Below are positions 1 to 10,369 of a stretch of DNA of 64,000 nucleotides, piece after piece; the first letter of the stretch is position 1; the number at the start of each line of letters is the position of its first letter. Origin of the DNA: Cyclobacterium sp. SYSU L10401 (GTDB lineage Bacteria; Bacteroidota; Bacteroidia; Cytophagales; Cyclobacteriaceae); the NCBI RefSeq assembly GCF_010993705.1, contig NZ_WOFO01000003.1:329827-393826 (forward strand), read 5' to 3'. The position numbers and the translations under genes were made by a program. The notes beneath the pieces were generated by a model that saw only the letters and a program-made list of their open reading frames with translations, did not search any database and was not told the origin of the DNA.

Positions 1-2496
1 TGGGGGACTTTACCTTCCACCATTCAAAAAGCAATGGCCATCAATCCGGAAGTAGGAACCTCTTTCCTGGATGCAGCACATGTGGTGATTCTGATGCAGG
101 AAAACCGATCATTTGATCATTGTTTTGGCAAATTAAAGGGCGTAAGGGGTTATAATGATCCCAGGGCGATCCGCTTACCTGACAAAAATCTGGTATGGCT
201 CCAAAAGGATAAGCAAGGCCAGACTTTTGCCCCGTTCAGGTTGAATATCAAAGATACCAAAGCCACCTGGATGAGTGCAATCCCACATTCCTGGGAAAAT
301 CAGGTAGATGCCAGAAATGGGGGAAAATATGATGGCTGGATTGAGGCAAAAAGGCCGGGAAGAAAAGCATTCAGTCATGTTCCCATGACCATGGGCTTTT
401 ATGACAGGGAGGATATACCTTTTTATTATGCGTTCGCTGATGCATTTACCGTTTGTGACCAGCATTTTTGCGCATCACTCACCGGCACAACAACTAATAG
501 AAACTACCTTTGGGCAGGTAAATCCGTTGGAAAACCTGGAGAAAAACCCTTGGTACGGAACGGAGAACACACTTATGGAAAGGAAGTGGACTGGAATACT
601 TTTCCCGACCTGCTTCAGGACAATGGTATATCCTGGAAGGTTTATCAGAATGAAGTAAGTGTAAATACCTTGCTGGAAGGGGAAGATGAATCCTGGTTGG
701 CCAATTTCACTGACAATAACCTGGAATGGTTCAGGCAATTTGGGGTCCGTTTTACTCCTGGCCATTATGCCTACCTGCAGCGACAGCAAAACAACCTGCA
801 GCAGGAAATCGGTAAGCTGGAAGCTTCCCTAAAAAAGGCATCGGAAGCCGATAAAGCAGGTATTCAAAAGGAACTGGATGCGAAAAAAGAAGCACTAGGC
901 TTGGTGGCAGAAACCATTGCTACCTATAACCCCGAAGCTTTTGCCAGGCTTGACCCAAAAGAAAAAGAACTTCATCAAAGGGCCTTTACCACCAATATTG
1001 ATGATCCCCATTACCACCAGACCGAGTTGTTGAATTTCATGGATGGAGACCAGGAGCGGTCTACAAAAGTCCCTAAAGGAGATATCTTTCACCAATTCAG
1101 GAAAGACGTGGAGCAGGGGGATTTACCTACTGTTTCCTATTTGGTTGCACCAAAAAATTTCTCTGATCATCCCAGTGCCCCCTGGTATGGTGCCTGGTAT
1201 GTTTCCGAAGCTTTAGATATTTTGACCAAGGATCCTGAGGTATGGAAGAAAACCATTTTCATCCTCAATTATGATGAAAATGACGGCTATTTCGACCATG
1301 TGCCTCCTTTTGTTCCTCCGAAACCAGGGGATGAATCGTCTGGCAAGATGTCCGAAGGATTGGATGCAAGAGGGGAGTTTGTCACCCTGGAGCAAGAATT
1401 GAATTATCCGGGAATCAGGGCCGAGGATGCCAGAGAAAGCCCTGTTGGCCTGGGATACCGGGTGCCCTTAATTGTGGCTTCACCATGGAGTCGGGGAGGC
1501 TGGGTGAATTCCGAGGTCTGTGACATTACTTCCACCATCCTGTTTTTGGAGAAATTTTTATCACATAAAACAGGCAAACTGATCCGGGAAGATAACATCA
1601 GTACCTGGAGAAGAAACATTTGTGGAGATCTCACTTCGGTTTTCAGACCCTACAATGGAGAGCAAGTTGATTTGCCTGAATCGGTCAATCTGGAAAGTCA
1701 TGTAAAAAACATTTACAATGCGGGCTTTAAGGATTTACCAGATAATTTTAAGGCCCTTGAAGTGCGTGAAATCAATCAGGCAAATCTGAATCCGGAGCAG
1801 TCCCCCTGGATTCCCAAACAAGAAGCAGGCACCAAGCCTTCCAATGCATTGGCTTACGAATTGTATGTGGATGGACATGTAGACCCTGATGGAATGGGTA
1901 TGGAAATTAGTTTTCATGCCTCTGACCGCAGGTTTGGAAAAAAAGCCCTTGGCGCTCCTTTCCTGGTTTATGCCCCGGGTCAATATACAGATCCCCATAC
2001 CGGGGAGGTAAGCTCCTTCAGATCCTGGTCATTTGCTGTCAAATCCGGTGATCAATTTTCATACAATTGGCCTTTAGAAGCTTTTCACGGAGGCCAATAC
2101 CATTTGTTGGTGTATGGTCCCAATGGCTTTTTCAGAGAATTTAAAGGTAATAAAAACACAAAGGGCCTGACCACAAAAAACTCCTACAAATCGGAAGATG
2201 CGGTATCGGGGACAGGACATTTTCGAATGGTGCTGGAAAACCATTTTGATAAGTCCATTTCAATTGGTGTAATGGACCATGCCTACAATCAAGGTAAAAA
2301 ATGGATCACTTTAAAATCCGGCCAGAGAAAGCCAGTAATCATATCCACAGCCTCCAGCCATGGATGGTATGATTTCAGCTTGCAAATGGCTGAAAGTGAT
2401 TCATTCCTGAAACGGTATAGTGGCCGGTTGGAATTTGGCAAACACAGCACATCGGATCCCTATATGGGAAGAGAAATGTCTATAAAATTAAGTTGA
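1..2496 (+). CDS. Phosphocholine-specific phospholipase C, 5' end outside the window
   Basis: This enzyme hydrolyses phosphatidylcholine-type lipids and is usually exported. The reading frame is open from base 1, before the first ATG at 34, and the codons before that ATG fit the family, so the gene is cut by the window edge and its signal peptide is missing. Visible family motifs are ENRSFDH with CFG near the start, TGTTTNRNYLWAG near residue 150, and DENDGYFDH near residue 410, which carries phosphoesterase metal ligands. The last 200 or so residues fit the beta-rich C-terminal domains (DUF756) of this family. A hairpin with a T-tract follows the stop. It is a single-gene unit; the next gene starts 273 bases later. 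Confidence 0.92.
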   Translation, partial: WGTLPSTIQKAMAINPEVGTSFLDAAHVVILMQENRSFDHCFGKLKGVRGYNDPRAIRLPDKNLVWLQKDKQGQTFAPFRLNIKDTKATWMSAIPHSWENQVDARNGGKYDGWIEAKRPGRKAFSHVPMTMGFYDREDIPFYYAFADAFTVCDQHFCASLTGTTTNRNYLWAGKSVGKPGEKPLVRNGEHTYGKEVDWNTFPDLLQDNGISWKVYQNEVSVNTLLEGEDESWLANFTDNNLEWFRQFGVRFTPGHYAYLQRQQNNLQQEIGKLEASLKKASEADKAGIQKELDAKKEALGLVAETIATYNPEAFARLDPKEKELHQRAFTTNIDDPHYHQTELLNFMDGDQERSTKVPKGDIFHQFRKDVEQGDLPTVSYLVAPKNFSDHPSAPWYGAWYVSEALDILTKDPEVWKKTIFILNYDENDGYFDHVPPFVPPKPGDESSGKMSEGLDARGEFVTLEQELNYPGIRAEDARESPVGLGYRVPLIVASPWSRGGWVNSEVCDITSTILFLEKFLSHKTGKLIREDNISTWRRNICGDLTSVFRPYNGEQVDLPESVNLESHVKNIYNAGFKDLPDNFKALEVREINQANLNPEQSPWIPKQEAGTKPSNALAYELYVDGHVDPDGMGMEISFHASDRRFGKKALGAPFLVYAPGQYTDPHTGEVSSFRSWSFAVKSGDQFSYNWPLEAFHGGQYHLLVYGPNGFFREFKGNKNTKGLTTKNSYKSEDAVSGTGHFRMVLENHFDKSISIGVMDHAYNQGKKWITLKSGQRKPVIISTASSHGWYDFSLQMAESDSFLKRYSGRLEFGKHSTSDPYMGREMSIKLS

Positions 2497-2518
2497 TCGA
2501 TGAATTGGTTGAATGGTT

Positions 2519-2557
2519 CAGGGAACTTTTTTTCAATAGAGGTTCCCTGCCTTTTTT
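2519..2557 (+). terminator. Rho-independent terminator after phospholipase C
   Basis: The 8-bp inverted repeat CAGGGAAC / GTTCCCTG (2519-2526 and 2542-2549) is followed by CC and six T residues. It lies 22 bases after the phospholipase stop. The 15-base loop is long, but position and T-tract fit a terminator. A second small hairpin, CATCCAT / ATGGATG around an A-tract, follows at 2575-2595. Confidence 0.65.
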
Positions 2558-2769
2558 CAGATTCACTTTTTTAACATCCATAAAAAAAATGGATGGTATT
2601 TTGAATTTTTAAGGGTTTAATTAAAGGCGGGAATTTCGACTCTGCTATAATTATTTTGAAATTTGAATAGTTTTTGCATCGTTTTTCCTAATTTCAAACA
2701 TTCAAATACAAAGACATTAGTTTTAAATAATTGATGACTTGACAAAAACCCAATAAACCGCATGGTATA

Positions 2770-3765
2770 ATGAAGCAATTTTTAAGCTGTGACTGGGGGA
2801 CCAGTTCCTTCAGGCTTCGGTTGGTCAATAGGATTGACGCTGAAATTCTGGGGGAGTATACTTCCGCCGATGGGGTTCAAGTAATCAATAAGGCCTATTT
2901 GCAGGAAGCTCCCTCCCTGGAAAGAAGCACTTATTACTTTCAGTTTTTAAGCCAATGTATAAAGGCTTTTTCCCGACAGTTGCATCTCGATCTGGAGGGG
3001 TTATTGGTTGTTTGTTCGGGCATGGCATCCTCCACCATTGGATTGAAACCCTTGCCCTATGCCAGACTGCCTTTTGATATTGACGGCAAGACCATGAATA
3101 CCCATTTTTTTGAGCCTTCGGCCTCATTGGGGCACCCTTTTCTGTTACTTTCCGGGATTCGTGCAGCGATGGATGTGATGCGTGGGGAAGAGACCCAGTT
3201 GCTGGGTGTTATCAGACAAATGGAAAATTTCAATGGCAAAGGAACATTTATTTTTCCAGGAACGCATTCCAAGCATTTGCTGGTATCCCATCAAAAAATT
3301 CATGATTTTCAGACCTTTATGACTGGAGAGGTTTTCCACCTGATGTCTCATTCCAGTATACTATCCAAAAGCGTTGAAATACCTGTTAAGAAATCAACTG
3401 GAATGGAAAAAGCGTTTGAGCATGGGGTAATGGACGGAGCGGAGAATAATTTATTGGCAGCACTATTTAAAGTAAGAGCCAATGATTTATTTGATAAACT
3501 AGATAAATTTGAGAATTTACATTATTTAAGCGGTTTGTTGATTGGTAACGAACTCAGTAATTTAGCTGGCAACATGGAAAGTAAGGTATACCTGTGTTCG
3601 GAAGAAAAGCTTTATTGGAGTTATTCAAAAGCATTGGAAGTGATGGGGATACCTTCGGAAGTCTTAACCCCGGAAAAGGTAAGGAAGGCTGTGATATATG
3701 CGCAAATTGAAATAATAAACCGAATAGAAAAACATGAGAAAGACATTTTCCTGGGAAGCTTTTGA
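2770..3765 (+). CDS. dgoK: 2-dehydro-3-deoxygalactonokinase family sugar-acid kinase
   Basis: DgoK-type kinases phosphorylate 2-keto-3-deoxygalactonate (or gluconate) at C6, making the substrate of KDPG-type aldolases. At 331 residues it is slightly longer than the usual 290-310. The N-terminal DWGTSSFRLRLV fits the first phosphate-binding loop of this ASKHA-fold family; GMASSTIGL and GTHSKHLLV are further family motifs. Its 3' end overlaps the next gene, an aldolase, by 32 bases, and a GntP permease and an FAH-family protein follow, so this is the first gene of a sugar-acid operon. Family assignment is firm; the exact epimer used cannot be read from sequence. No dehydratase that would make the substrate is in the window. 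Confidence 0.88.
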   Translation: MKQFLSCDWGTSSFRLRLVNRIDAEILGEYTSADGVQVINKAYLQEAPSLERSTYYFQFLSQCIKAFSRQLHLDLEGLLVVCSGMASSTIGLKPLPYARLPFDIDGKTMNTHFFEPSASLGHPFLLLSGIRAAMDVMRGEETQLLGVIRQMENFNGKGTFIFPGTHSKHLLVSHQKIHDFQTFMTGEVFHLMSHSSILSKSVEIPVKKSTGMEKAFEHGVMDGAENNLLAALFKVRANDLFDKLDKFENLHYLSGLLIGNELSNLAGNMESKVYLCSEEKLYWSYSKALEVMGIPSEVLTPEKVRKAVIYAQIEIINRIEKHEKDIFLGSF

Positions 3766-4390
3766 AAGAGCGCCCATTGTATCCATTTTCAGGAACTTCG
3801 ATAGCGATGATTTGATGCATGTGGCCTCCAGTTTCCAGGCCGCAGGACTTTCTACCATGGAGATTACCTTAAATTCCCCCCATGCGACGGCCGATATTGC
3901 ACGTTTGGTGGATGCTTTTGGGGATGAATTAAATATTGGAGCAGGAACTGTTTGTGACCTGAATGGGATGCATGAAGCCCTGGATGCAGGGGCACAATTT
4001 ATAGTGACGCCCATATCAGACATAGACGTCATTAATTTTTGTGTAGCCCAGAAAATTCCCGTTTTTCCCGGAGCCTTTTCTCCTACCGAAATCTACAAAT
4101 CCTGGCAAATGGGAGCCACCATGGTAAAAGTCTTTCCGGCAGGACCCATGGGACCCGGATATATCAAAGATATTAAGGCTCCACTGAATGAAATACAGCT
4201 CATGCCAACCGGTGGTGTCAATCAGGACAACATCCGGGAGTATTTTGAAGCAGGAGCTCAGGCAGTAGGAGTAGGGAGTGCCCTGGTTCCCAAAAGTTTT
4301 CTGCAAAAAAAAGATTGGGAGGGTTTGACCAAACACCTGAAAGCATTTTTTGCAGCCTACCAGGAATTTGCAGCTAGTTCAAGAGTATAA
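3734..4390 (+). CDS. 2-keto-3-deoxy-6-phosphogluconate/-galactonate aldolase (KDPG aldolase family)
   Basis: This class I aldolase splits a 2-keto-3-deoxy-6-phospho sugar acid into pyruvate and glyceraldehyde-3-phosphate. The 218 residues match the length of Eda/DgoA trimeric TIM barrels. The Schiff-base lysine is K132 in MVKVFPAG, and the conserved acid is E43 in MEITLNSP. The phosphate-binding segment PTGGVN and the late GVGSALV are present. It starts inside the upstream kinase gene (32-base overlap), suggesting translational coupling. Kinase and aldolase together give the lower half of a DeLey-Doudoroff or Entner-Doudoroff-like route. Whether the substrate is KDPG or KDPGal is not decidable here. 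Confidence 0.9.
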   Translation: MRKTFSWEAFERAPIVSIFRNFDSDDLMHVASSFQAAGLSTMEITLNSPHATADIARLVDAFGDELNIGAGTVCDLNGMHEALDAGAQFIVTPISDIDVINFCVAQKIPVFPGAFSPTEIYKSWQMGATMVKVFPAGPMGPGYIKDIKAPLNEIQLMPTGGVNQDNIREYFEAGAQAVGVGSALVPKSFLQKKDWEGLTKHLKAFFAAYQEFAASSRV

Positions 4391-4439
4391 ATGACATTTC
4401 AATAAATCTTTTTCCAACACCTATTTACCCAAAATACCC

Positions 4440-5804
4440 ATGGATCAGACCATTTACCTTTTGATCATTACCATTTTATCGATTCTACTTTTATTGGTTT
4501 TGGTGATGAGGTTAAAAGTACATGCTTTCATTTCATTGCTTCTGGCCAGTGTCTTTGTTGGACTGGCTGCGGGAATGCCGTTCATGGAATTGATTGGCAG
4601 CCTTCAAAAGGGAATGGGAGATATACTTGGCTTTATTACCATTGTGGTAGGCCTTGGAGCAATTTTGGGGAAATTGCTGGAGGTGTCTGGTGGGGCGCAG
4701 ACCATGGCCCATTTTCTTATTCGGGGATTTGGGGAAAAGCGCACTTCCTGGGCTTTGATGCTTACAGGTTTTATTGTATCCATTCCCGTGTTTTTGGATG
4801 TAGGCTTCATCATATTGATTCCTCTGGTTTATGCATTGGCTCATAAGGCGGGTAAATCCTTGTTGCATTTTGCCATTCCACTTCTGGCAGGTATGGCCGT
4901 TACCCATGCCTTTATTCCCCCTACACCGGGTCCGGTAGCTGTTGCAGAAATCATCAATGCCCCTCTTGGATGGATGATTTTATTTGGAGCATTGATCGGG
5001 CTGCCCTGTGCTATTTTAGCTGGTCCTGTTTTTGGATCTTACATTTCCAAAAGAATATTTGTACCGGTACCGCCACATATAGAATTCAAGAATGAAAAGG
5101 AGAGCACAGCTTCCAGGGCCGATTTTTTTATGATTGCCTTTATTATCATACTTCCTTTATTTCTGATATTAATTGCAACCTCTTCCGATATGCTTATGGA
5201 TATGGGGTACCTGGATCCACAAAATACCCTGGTTCAATTGGCCCAGTTTGTCGGACATCCCTTTATTGCATTGACTATTGCCACCCTGATCGCCTCTTAC
5301 TTTCTAGGATTCAAAAAAGGCTTCAAAGCCAAACAGCTACTGGAATTTTCTGATAAGGCCCTGGCTCCGGCGGGATTGATTATTGTCATTACGGGTGCCG
5401 GAGGAATGTTTAAAGAGATTTTGGTACAAAGCGGTGCAGGAGAGGCTTTAGCCGAGGTTTTTATTGCTTATAATGTGGCTCCGATAGTCATGGCCTATCT
5501 CATTGCAGTGATCATCCGAATTATTCAGGGTTCGGCTACCGTTGCCATGGTAACGGCTGCGGGTATGATCGCCCCCATAATCATCGACATGGATATTTCT
5601 GATCCGCAAAAAGCCTTGATAGGCATTGCCATAGCGGCAGGTTCTTGTATCCTTTCCCATGTGAATGACAGTGGCTTTTGGTTGGTAAAAAAATACCTGG
5701 ATATTTCGGAAAAAGAAACCCTTCAAACCTGGACCGCACTGGAAACGATCATCTCACTGACTGGCTTTGTTTTGGTTTTGATCGTATCTTTGATGATACC
5801 TTGA
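4440..5804 (+). CDS. GntP-family gluconate/sugar-acid:H+ symporter
   Basis: This is an inner-membrane permease of the GntP family (gluconate, galactonate, fructuronate or similar hydroxy acids). Its 454 residues match the family (about 440-450), with hydrophobic segments throughout. Family features include the PVFLDVGFIIL and AFIPPTPGPVAVAEI stretches in the N-terminal half and HVNDSGFWLV near the C-terminus. It lies 49 bases after the aldolase gene and 33 before the FAH-family gene, on the same strand. From context it imports the sugar acid that the flanking enzymes degrade. Specificity inside the GntP family cannot be called from sequence alone. Confidence 0.9.
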   Translation: MDQTIYLLIITILSILLLLVLVMRLKVHAFISLLLASVFVGLAAGMPFMELIGSLQKGMGDILGFITIVVGLGAILGKLLEVSGGAQTMAHFLIRGFGEKRTSWALMLTGFIVSIPVFLDVGFIILIPLVYALAHKAGKSLLHFAIPLLAGMAVTHAFIPPTPGPVAVAEIINAPLGWMILFGALIGLPCAILAGPVFGSYISKRIFVPVPPHIEFKNEKESTASRADFFMIAFIIILPLFLILIATSSDMLMDMGYLDPQNTLVQLAQFVGHPFIALTIATLIASYFLGFKKGFKAKQLLEFSDKALAPAGLIIVITGAGGMFKEILVQSGAGEALAEVFIAYNVAPIVMAYLIAVIIRIIQGSATVAMVTAAGMIAPIIIDMDISDPQKALIGIAIAAGSCILSHVNDSGFWLVKKYLDISEKETLQTWTALETIISLTGFVLVLIVSLMIP

Positions 5805-5837
5805 TATTTTTGGTTTAAAATAATTAAAGCCCGACAA

Positions 5838-6674
5838 ATGAAAATTTATAGAACTACCCAAGGGATTGTCATAGAAAGCTCCCATAAACTGTATACTTTA
5901 AAAAATCAAAATTGGGACAGCTTTATCAATGATGATCAGCTCCTGGAAGAAATAGAAAAAACCATAGCCGATTCAGATCCTTCGGAGGAAGCCCATGACT
6001 GGATATCCAATGGTTTACTTCCTCCCATTGAAAACCAGGAAGTATGGGCCAGCGGCGTCACCTATTACAGGAGTAAGCTAGGCAGGCAGGAGGAGTCCAA
6101 GGACAGCGGAGGAGGAACATTTTATGAAATGGTTTATCATGCCGAACGTCCTGAGTTATTCATGAAAGCTACGGGCCCACGGGTTAGGGGGCATTTGCAA
6201 ACAGTCAGGATCAGAAAGGACTCTTCCTGGGATGTACCGGAACCTGAACTTACCCTGATGGTTTCATCTGCAGGAAAAATCATTGGCTATACCATAGGCA
6301 ATGACATGAGTTCAAGGAGTATTGAAGGAGAGAATCCTTTGTACCTTCCACAGGCAAAGGTTTATGACGGTTGTGCGGCATTGGGTCCCTGCATTTATGT
6401 AACGGATAATGCACTACCGGGTACCTGCGAAATCAAATTGGAAATTATCAGGGAGAGTAATTTGGTTTTCAGTGATACCATCACCATTGACCAGATCAAA
6501 AGAGATTTTAATCAACTGGTGGAGTTTCTTTACAGAGAATATTCCTTTCCCAAAGGTGCTTTTCTAATGACCGGAACAGGGATTGTCCCTGACCAGAGCT
6601 TTACCCTGCAATCGGCCGATGTAATCAAAATTCACATTGATCAGATCGGTACATTGATCAATACCGTAGAGTAG
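5838..6674 (+). CDS. Fumarylacetoacetate hydrolase family protein, AraD1-like
   Basis: FAH-fold enzymes act on 2-keto-3-deoxy acids and related diketones using a divalent metal. In this 278-residue protein the metal ligands are probably E135 and E137 in PEPELTL and D156 in GNDMSSR. The segment [20 protein letters not shown] and the following AERPELF are typical of the AraD1 subgroup, some of whose members dehydrate 2-keto-3-deoxy-D-arabinonate. Placement at the end of the kinase-aldolase-permease operon supports a sugar-acid role, perhaps processing a second keto-deoxy acid without phosphorylation. Fold assignment is strong; the substrate is inferred. Confidence 0.85.
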   Translation: MKIYRTTQGIVIESSHKLYTLKNQNWDSFINDDQLLEEIEKTIADSDPSEEAHDWISNGLLPPIENQEVWASGVTYYRSKLGRQEESKDSGGGTFYEMVYHAERPELFMKATGPRVRGHLQTVRIRKDSSWDVPEPELTLMVSSAGKIIGYTIGNDMSSRSIEGENPLYLPQAKVYDGCAALGPCIYVTDNALPGTCEIKLEIIRESNLVFSDTITIDQIKRDFNQLVEFLYREYSFPKGAFLMTGTGIVPDQSFTLQSADVIKIHIDQIGTLINTVE

Positions 6675-6820
6675 GTATAATTTGTTCGGGGCTTCATCTG
6701 AGAAGGTAAACCTTTGCTATTGCGGCGGTTAAATCCTTTCGGATGCAGGTAGCACCTTTACCAGGGATTCAAGGCCAAAATTTTAAACCGTTTGGAGATA
6801 AGCAAGTCAATTATTTTACT

Positions 6821-6828
6821 TAATTTTG
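6821..6828 (+). promoter_or_regulatory. Candidate Bacteroidota -7 element before pyrG
   Basis: TAATTTTG matches the Bacteroidota -7 consensus TAnnTTTG and lies 43 bases before the pyrG start. No well-spaced TTTG -33 box is seen (the nearest is 26 bases upstream instead of about 19), so this is only a candidate. Confidence 0.35.
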
Positions 6829-6870
6829 AATCCCATAAGAATATAAACAAAATTTCATATAAGCGTTCTT

Positions 6871-8493
6871 ATGGGTTTATCTACTAAACACATCTTTATT
6901 ACCGGAGGAGTTACATCCTCTCTTGGCAAGGGAATAATTGCTGCCTCCCTAGCCAAACTTTTGCAATCCAGAGGAATATCTGTAACCATTCAAAAGTTTG
7001 ATCCATACCTCAATATAGATCCTGGTACTTTAAATCCTTATGAACACGGGGAGTGTTATGTGACAGAGGATGGGGCAGAAACAGACCTGGACCTGGGGCA
7101 TTACGAGAGATTTTTGAATGCCACGACTTCTCAGGACAATAATGTAACTACCGGAAGGATTTATAATAATGTCATCACAAAGGAAAGAAAAGGAGAATAC
7201 CTGGGCAAAACAGTACAGGTAGTCCCGCATATAACAGATGAAATAAAGAATAATTTCTACAAACTGGGTCATGACGGAAAGTATGATGTAATTATCACGG
7301 AAATTGGTGGCTGTGTAGGGGATATTGAATCCCTTCCTTTTGTAGAATCGGTGAGACAGGCACGATGGGATCTGGGTCCAAATAATATTCTGGTAATTCA
7401 TTTGACACTAATTCCTTACCTTTCTGCAGCAAAGGAGCTGAAAACCAAGCCCACCCAACATTCCGTCAAGCAATTATTGGAAGCGGGTGTTCAGCCGGAT
7501 ATTTTGGTTTGCAGGACAGAACACCACCTGCCGGCAGACGTTAAAAAGAAAATTGCCCTTTTCTGTAACGTTCAGCTGAACTGTGTCATTGAAGCCATGG
7601 ATGCAGACTCTATTTATGATGTTCCCCTTCTGATGAAAAAGGAACGCCTGGATGAAAGGGTCATGAGTAAGCTGAAAATTACATCTAAATCCAATACCGA
7701 ATTGGAACAATGGAAGGAGTTTTTGGGAAAGCTCAAAAATCCAACCATGGAGGTAGATGTAGCCCTGATAGGCAAATATGTATCCCTACCTGATGCCTAT
7801 AAGTCTATCATTGAATCCTTTATCCATGCAGGAACTTCACTGGAGTGTAAAGTAAACCTGCACCTGGTTTCATCGGAAGAGGTGAATAAAGACAATGTGC
7901 ATAAGAAAATGCAAGATATGGATGGAGTGCTGGTAGCTCCTGGATTTGGAATCAGGGGGCTGGAAGGAAAACTCGAAGCTGCCAAATTTGCCAGGATAAA
8001 TGAAATCCCTTATTTCGGGATTTGTCTGGGTATGCAAATAGCGGTGATAGAATTTGCCAATAATGTCCTTGGATTAAAGGAGGCCTCCTCAACAGAAATA
8101 AATCCGGATTGTAAGGATCCGGTAATATTTTTAATGGAGGGGCAAAAAGATATTACACAAATGGGAGGTACCATGCGTCTGGGATCCTATCCTTGTGAAT
8201 TGGTCAAAGGGACCCGTGCTTTTGCAGCCTATGGAAAGCAAAAGATTACAGAGCGCCACAGGCACAGGTATGAGTTCAATAATAAATACCTGAAGGATTT
8301 TGAAAAGCATGGCATGATCGCCTCCGGTAGGAATCCCGATAAAGGATTGGTAGAGATCATAGAAATCAAAGACCATCCCTGGTTTGTCGGTACTCAGTTT
8401 CATCCGGAGTATAAAAGTACGGTATTAAATCCACATCCCTTGTTTGTTCGTTTCATCAAAGCGATGATCGATAAAAAACAAAATAAGTCATAA
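6871..8493 (+). CDS. pyrG: CTP synthase (glutamine hydrolysing)
   Basis: It makes CTP from UTP, ATP and glutamine in the cytosol, the last step of de novo pyrimidine nucleotide synthesis. The 540-residue length is standard. The N-terminal synthase domain starts with [14 protein letters not shown], its ATP loop. The C-terminal class I glutaminase domain carries the nucleophile in [11 protein letters not shown] and the His/Glu pair in TQFHPEYKS. It starts the housekeeping run that continues with yidC 55 bases downstream, a common arrangement in Bacteroidota. A candidate TAATTTTG promoter element lies upstream. Confidence 0.98.
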   Translation: MGLSTKHIFITGGVTSSLGKGIIAASLAKLLQSRGISVTIQKFDPYLNIDPGTLNPYEHGECYVTEDGAETDLDLGHYERFLNATTSQDNNVTTGRIYNNVITKERKGEYLGKTVQVVPHITDEIKNNFYKLGHDGKYDVIITEIGGCVGDIESLPFVESVRQARWDLGPNNILVIHLTLIPYLSAAKELKTKPTQHSVKQLLEAGVQPDILVCRTEHHLPADVKKKIALFCNVQLNCVIEAMDADSIYDVPLLMKKERLDERVMSKLKITSKSNTELEQWKEFLGKLKNPTMEVDVALIGKYVSLPDAYKSIIESFIHAGTSLECKVNLHLVSSEEVNKDNVHKKMQDMDGVLVAPGFGIRGLEGKLEAAKFARINEIPYFGICLGMQIAVIEFANNVLGLKEASSTEINPDCKDPVIFLMEGQKDITQMGGTMRLGSYPCELVKGTRAFAAYGKQKITERHRHRYEFNNKYLKDFEKHGMIASGRNPDKGLVEIIEIKDHPWFVGTQFHPEYKSTVLNPHPLFVRFIKAMIDKKQNKS

Positions 8494-8548
8494 GAAAAAT
8501 CAATAAGTATAGCAGGGTAAAGAGACCTGTTAAATAAACGATTATATC

Positions 8549-10369
8549 ATGGATAAAAATCAAGCGACAGGACTAATTCTTTTCGCAGCTGTCATTCTGG
8601 TTTACTCACTTTTTTTTGCTAGCGAGCCTGAGCAGATAACGGAACCACAGTCAACCAATACTACACAGGTTCAGTCTAAATCGAACGATGAGGAAGACCC
8701 GGATGAATTGGAGGTGGATGAGCAGAGGGACAGTTTGAAAAATATAGAAAGCCGGCAAAGGTTTGGAGATTTTTCCAGCTTGCTCGATGGTGTTGAGAAA
8801 CCCGTCATTTTGGAAAACGAAAACCTCAAGGTAACCCTATCCAATAAAGGGGGAGAAATACAGCAGGTAGAAGTCAAAGGATTTAAAACTTTTGATCAGC
8901 AGCCCCTGATATTGTTTGACCAGGGTTCCGGTGATCTGGAATATGAAATCAATACCAGGCAAGGAAAAATCGGCTTAAATGAGCTTTTTTTCGAGGTAAG
9001 TGAGGCGACCACAGAAGTAGATGGTGTAGCGATCAATCAACTGATTTTCACTGCCAATGTAGGTACTGGTAGTTTAAAACGTATCTATGGCTTGCCTGCA
9101 AGCGGGTATGAAATAAGCCATTTGGTACAGGGTGATGGACTGGGTGCGCTGGTGTCTGATGACATGCTAACAGTAAACTGGAGTAGTAAACTTAAAAAGC
9201 TGGAGGAGGACATGGAGGAGTCCAGAAGGAAAACCTACATGAATTTTCTCACGCTGGAGGAGGATTATGATTATTTGACTACCGGTGACTCAGAAGATGC
9301 ACAGCAAGTGGGAGAGCCATTGAAATGGGTGGCATTCAAGCAGCGCTTTTTTACCGCAGGGATTATTGCGAAAAATCAGTTTGCCGGGGCTAACCTGGCT
9401 CAGGAAACCCCTCTGGATGCTTCTTCTGTAAAAAACATGTACGCTACCCTGTCCATTCCTGTAAATGAGGAGGTAGCCTACTATTTTGGACCCAATAATT
9501 ATAAAATCCTAAAGCAAGTTGCCCCTGATTTTGACTTAAACGTGGACATGGGTTATGTTTTCGTGAGTTGGGTAAATAAATACATCATTGTCAACCTTTT
9601 CCATTGGCTGGAAAACTTCTTTGATAATTATGGGGTGATCATCATATTGATCGTTTTTATCATCAAGTTGTTTCTTCTGCCATTGACCTACAAATCCTAT
9701 ATAGGGATGGCTAAGATGAGGGTTATCAAACCGGAGATTGATGAACTGAAGGAAAAATACGGTGATGACCAGACCAAAATGCAGCAAGAGCAAATGAAAC
9801 TCTTCTCCCAACTGGGGGTCAGTCCCATATCAGGATGCCTGCCCATGGTATTGCAAATGCCGTTTTTGCTGGCCATGTTTTTCTTCTTTCCCAATTCCAT
9901 AGAACTGAGGCAGGAATCTTTCCTTTGGGCACATGATCTTTCTACCTATGACTCAATTTTAAACCTTCCATTCACCATTCCTTTTTATGGATCTCACGTC
10001 AGTTTGTTTACCCTGCTGATGACACTTTCTCAAATAGCCTATACCCACTTTAACAATCAACTGACGACAGCGCAGGGACCTATGAAAAACATTGGCTACA
10101 TCATGCCAGTAGTTTTCATGTTTGTGTTAAACTCTTTCCCTGCCGCATTGAGTTTCTACTACTTTGTATCCAATATGGTGACCTTTGGTCAGCAGGCATT
10201 GATCAAGCAATTTGTTGATGACAGCAAAATCAGACAAAAAGTAGAAGAAAGCAAAGCCAAAAATGCCAACAAGAAAAAATCCAAGTTTCAGATGAGGATA
10301 GAGCAGGCCATGAAGGCGGCCGAAAGCAAAAAAGCTGAACCGAAAAAAAGAAAAGGAAAACAAAAATAG
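8549..10369 (+). CDS. yidC: Membrane protein insertase YidC
   Basis: YidC inserts and folds inner-membrane proteins, alone or with SecYEG. The 606 residues give the Gram-negative layout: an N-terminal membrane anchor (about 6-24), an acidic linker, a large periplasmic beta domain (about 75-350), and the C-terminal five-helix insertase core beginning near 360 and ending around 560. The tail is strongly basic (lysine-rich to the last residue), as expected for ribosome contact. The core segment with LFLLPLTYKSYIGMAKMR is well conserved. It follows pyrG closely and is probably co-transcribed with it. Confidence 0.97.
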   Translation: MDKNQATGLILFAAVILVYSLFFASEPEQITEPQSTNTTQVQSKSNDEEDPDELEVDEQRDSLKNIESRQRFGDFSSLLDGVEKPVILENENLKVTLSNKGGEIQQVEVKGFKTFDQQPLILFDQGSGDLEYEINTRQGKIGLNELFFEVSEATTEVDGVAINQLIFTANVGTGSLKRIYGLPASGYEISHLVQGDGLGALVSDDMLTVNWSSKLKKLEEDMEESRRKTYMNFLTLEEDYDYLTTGDSEDAQQVGEPLKWVAFKQRFFTAGIIAKNQFAGANLAQETPLDASSVKNMYATLSIPVNEEVAYYFGPNNYKILKQVAPDFDLNVDMGYVFVSWVNKYIIVNLFHWLENFFDNYGVIIILIVFIIKLFLLPLTYKSYIGMAKMRVIKPEIDELKEKYGDDQTKMQQEQMKLFSQLGVSPISGCLPMVLQMPFLLAMFFFFPNSIELRQESFLWAHDLSTYDSILNLPFTIPFYGSHVSLFTLLMTLSQIAYTHFNNQLTTAQGPMKNIGYIMPVVFMFVLNSFPAALSFYYFVSNMVTFGQQALIKQFVDDSKIRQKVEESKAKNANKKKSKFQMRIEQAMKAAESKKAEPKKRKGKQK

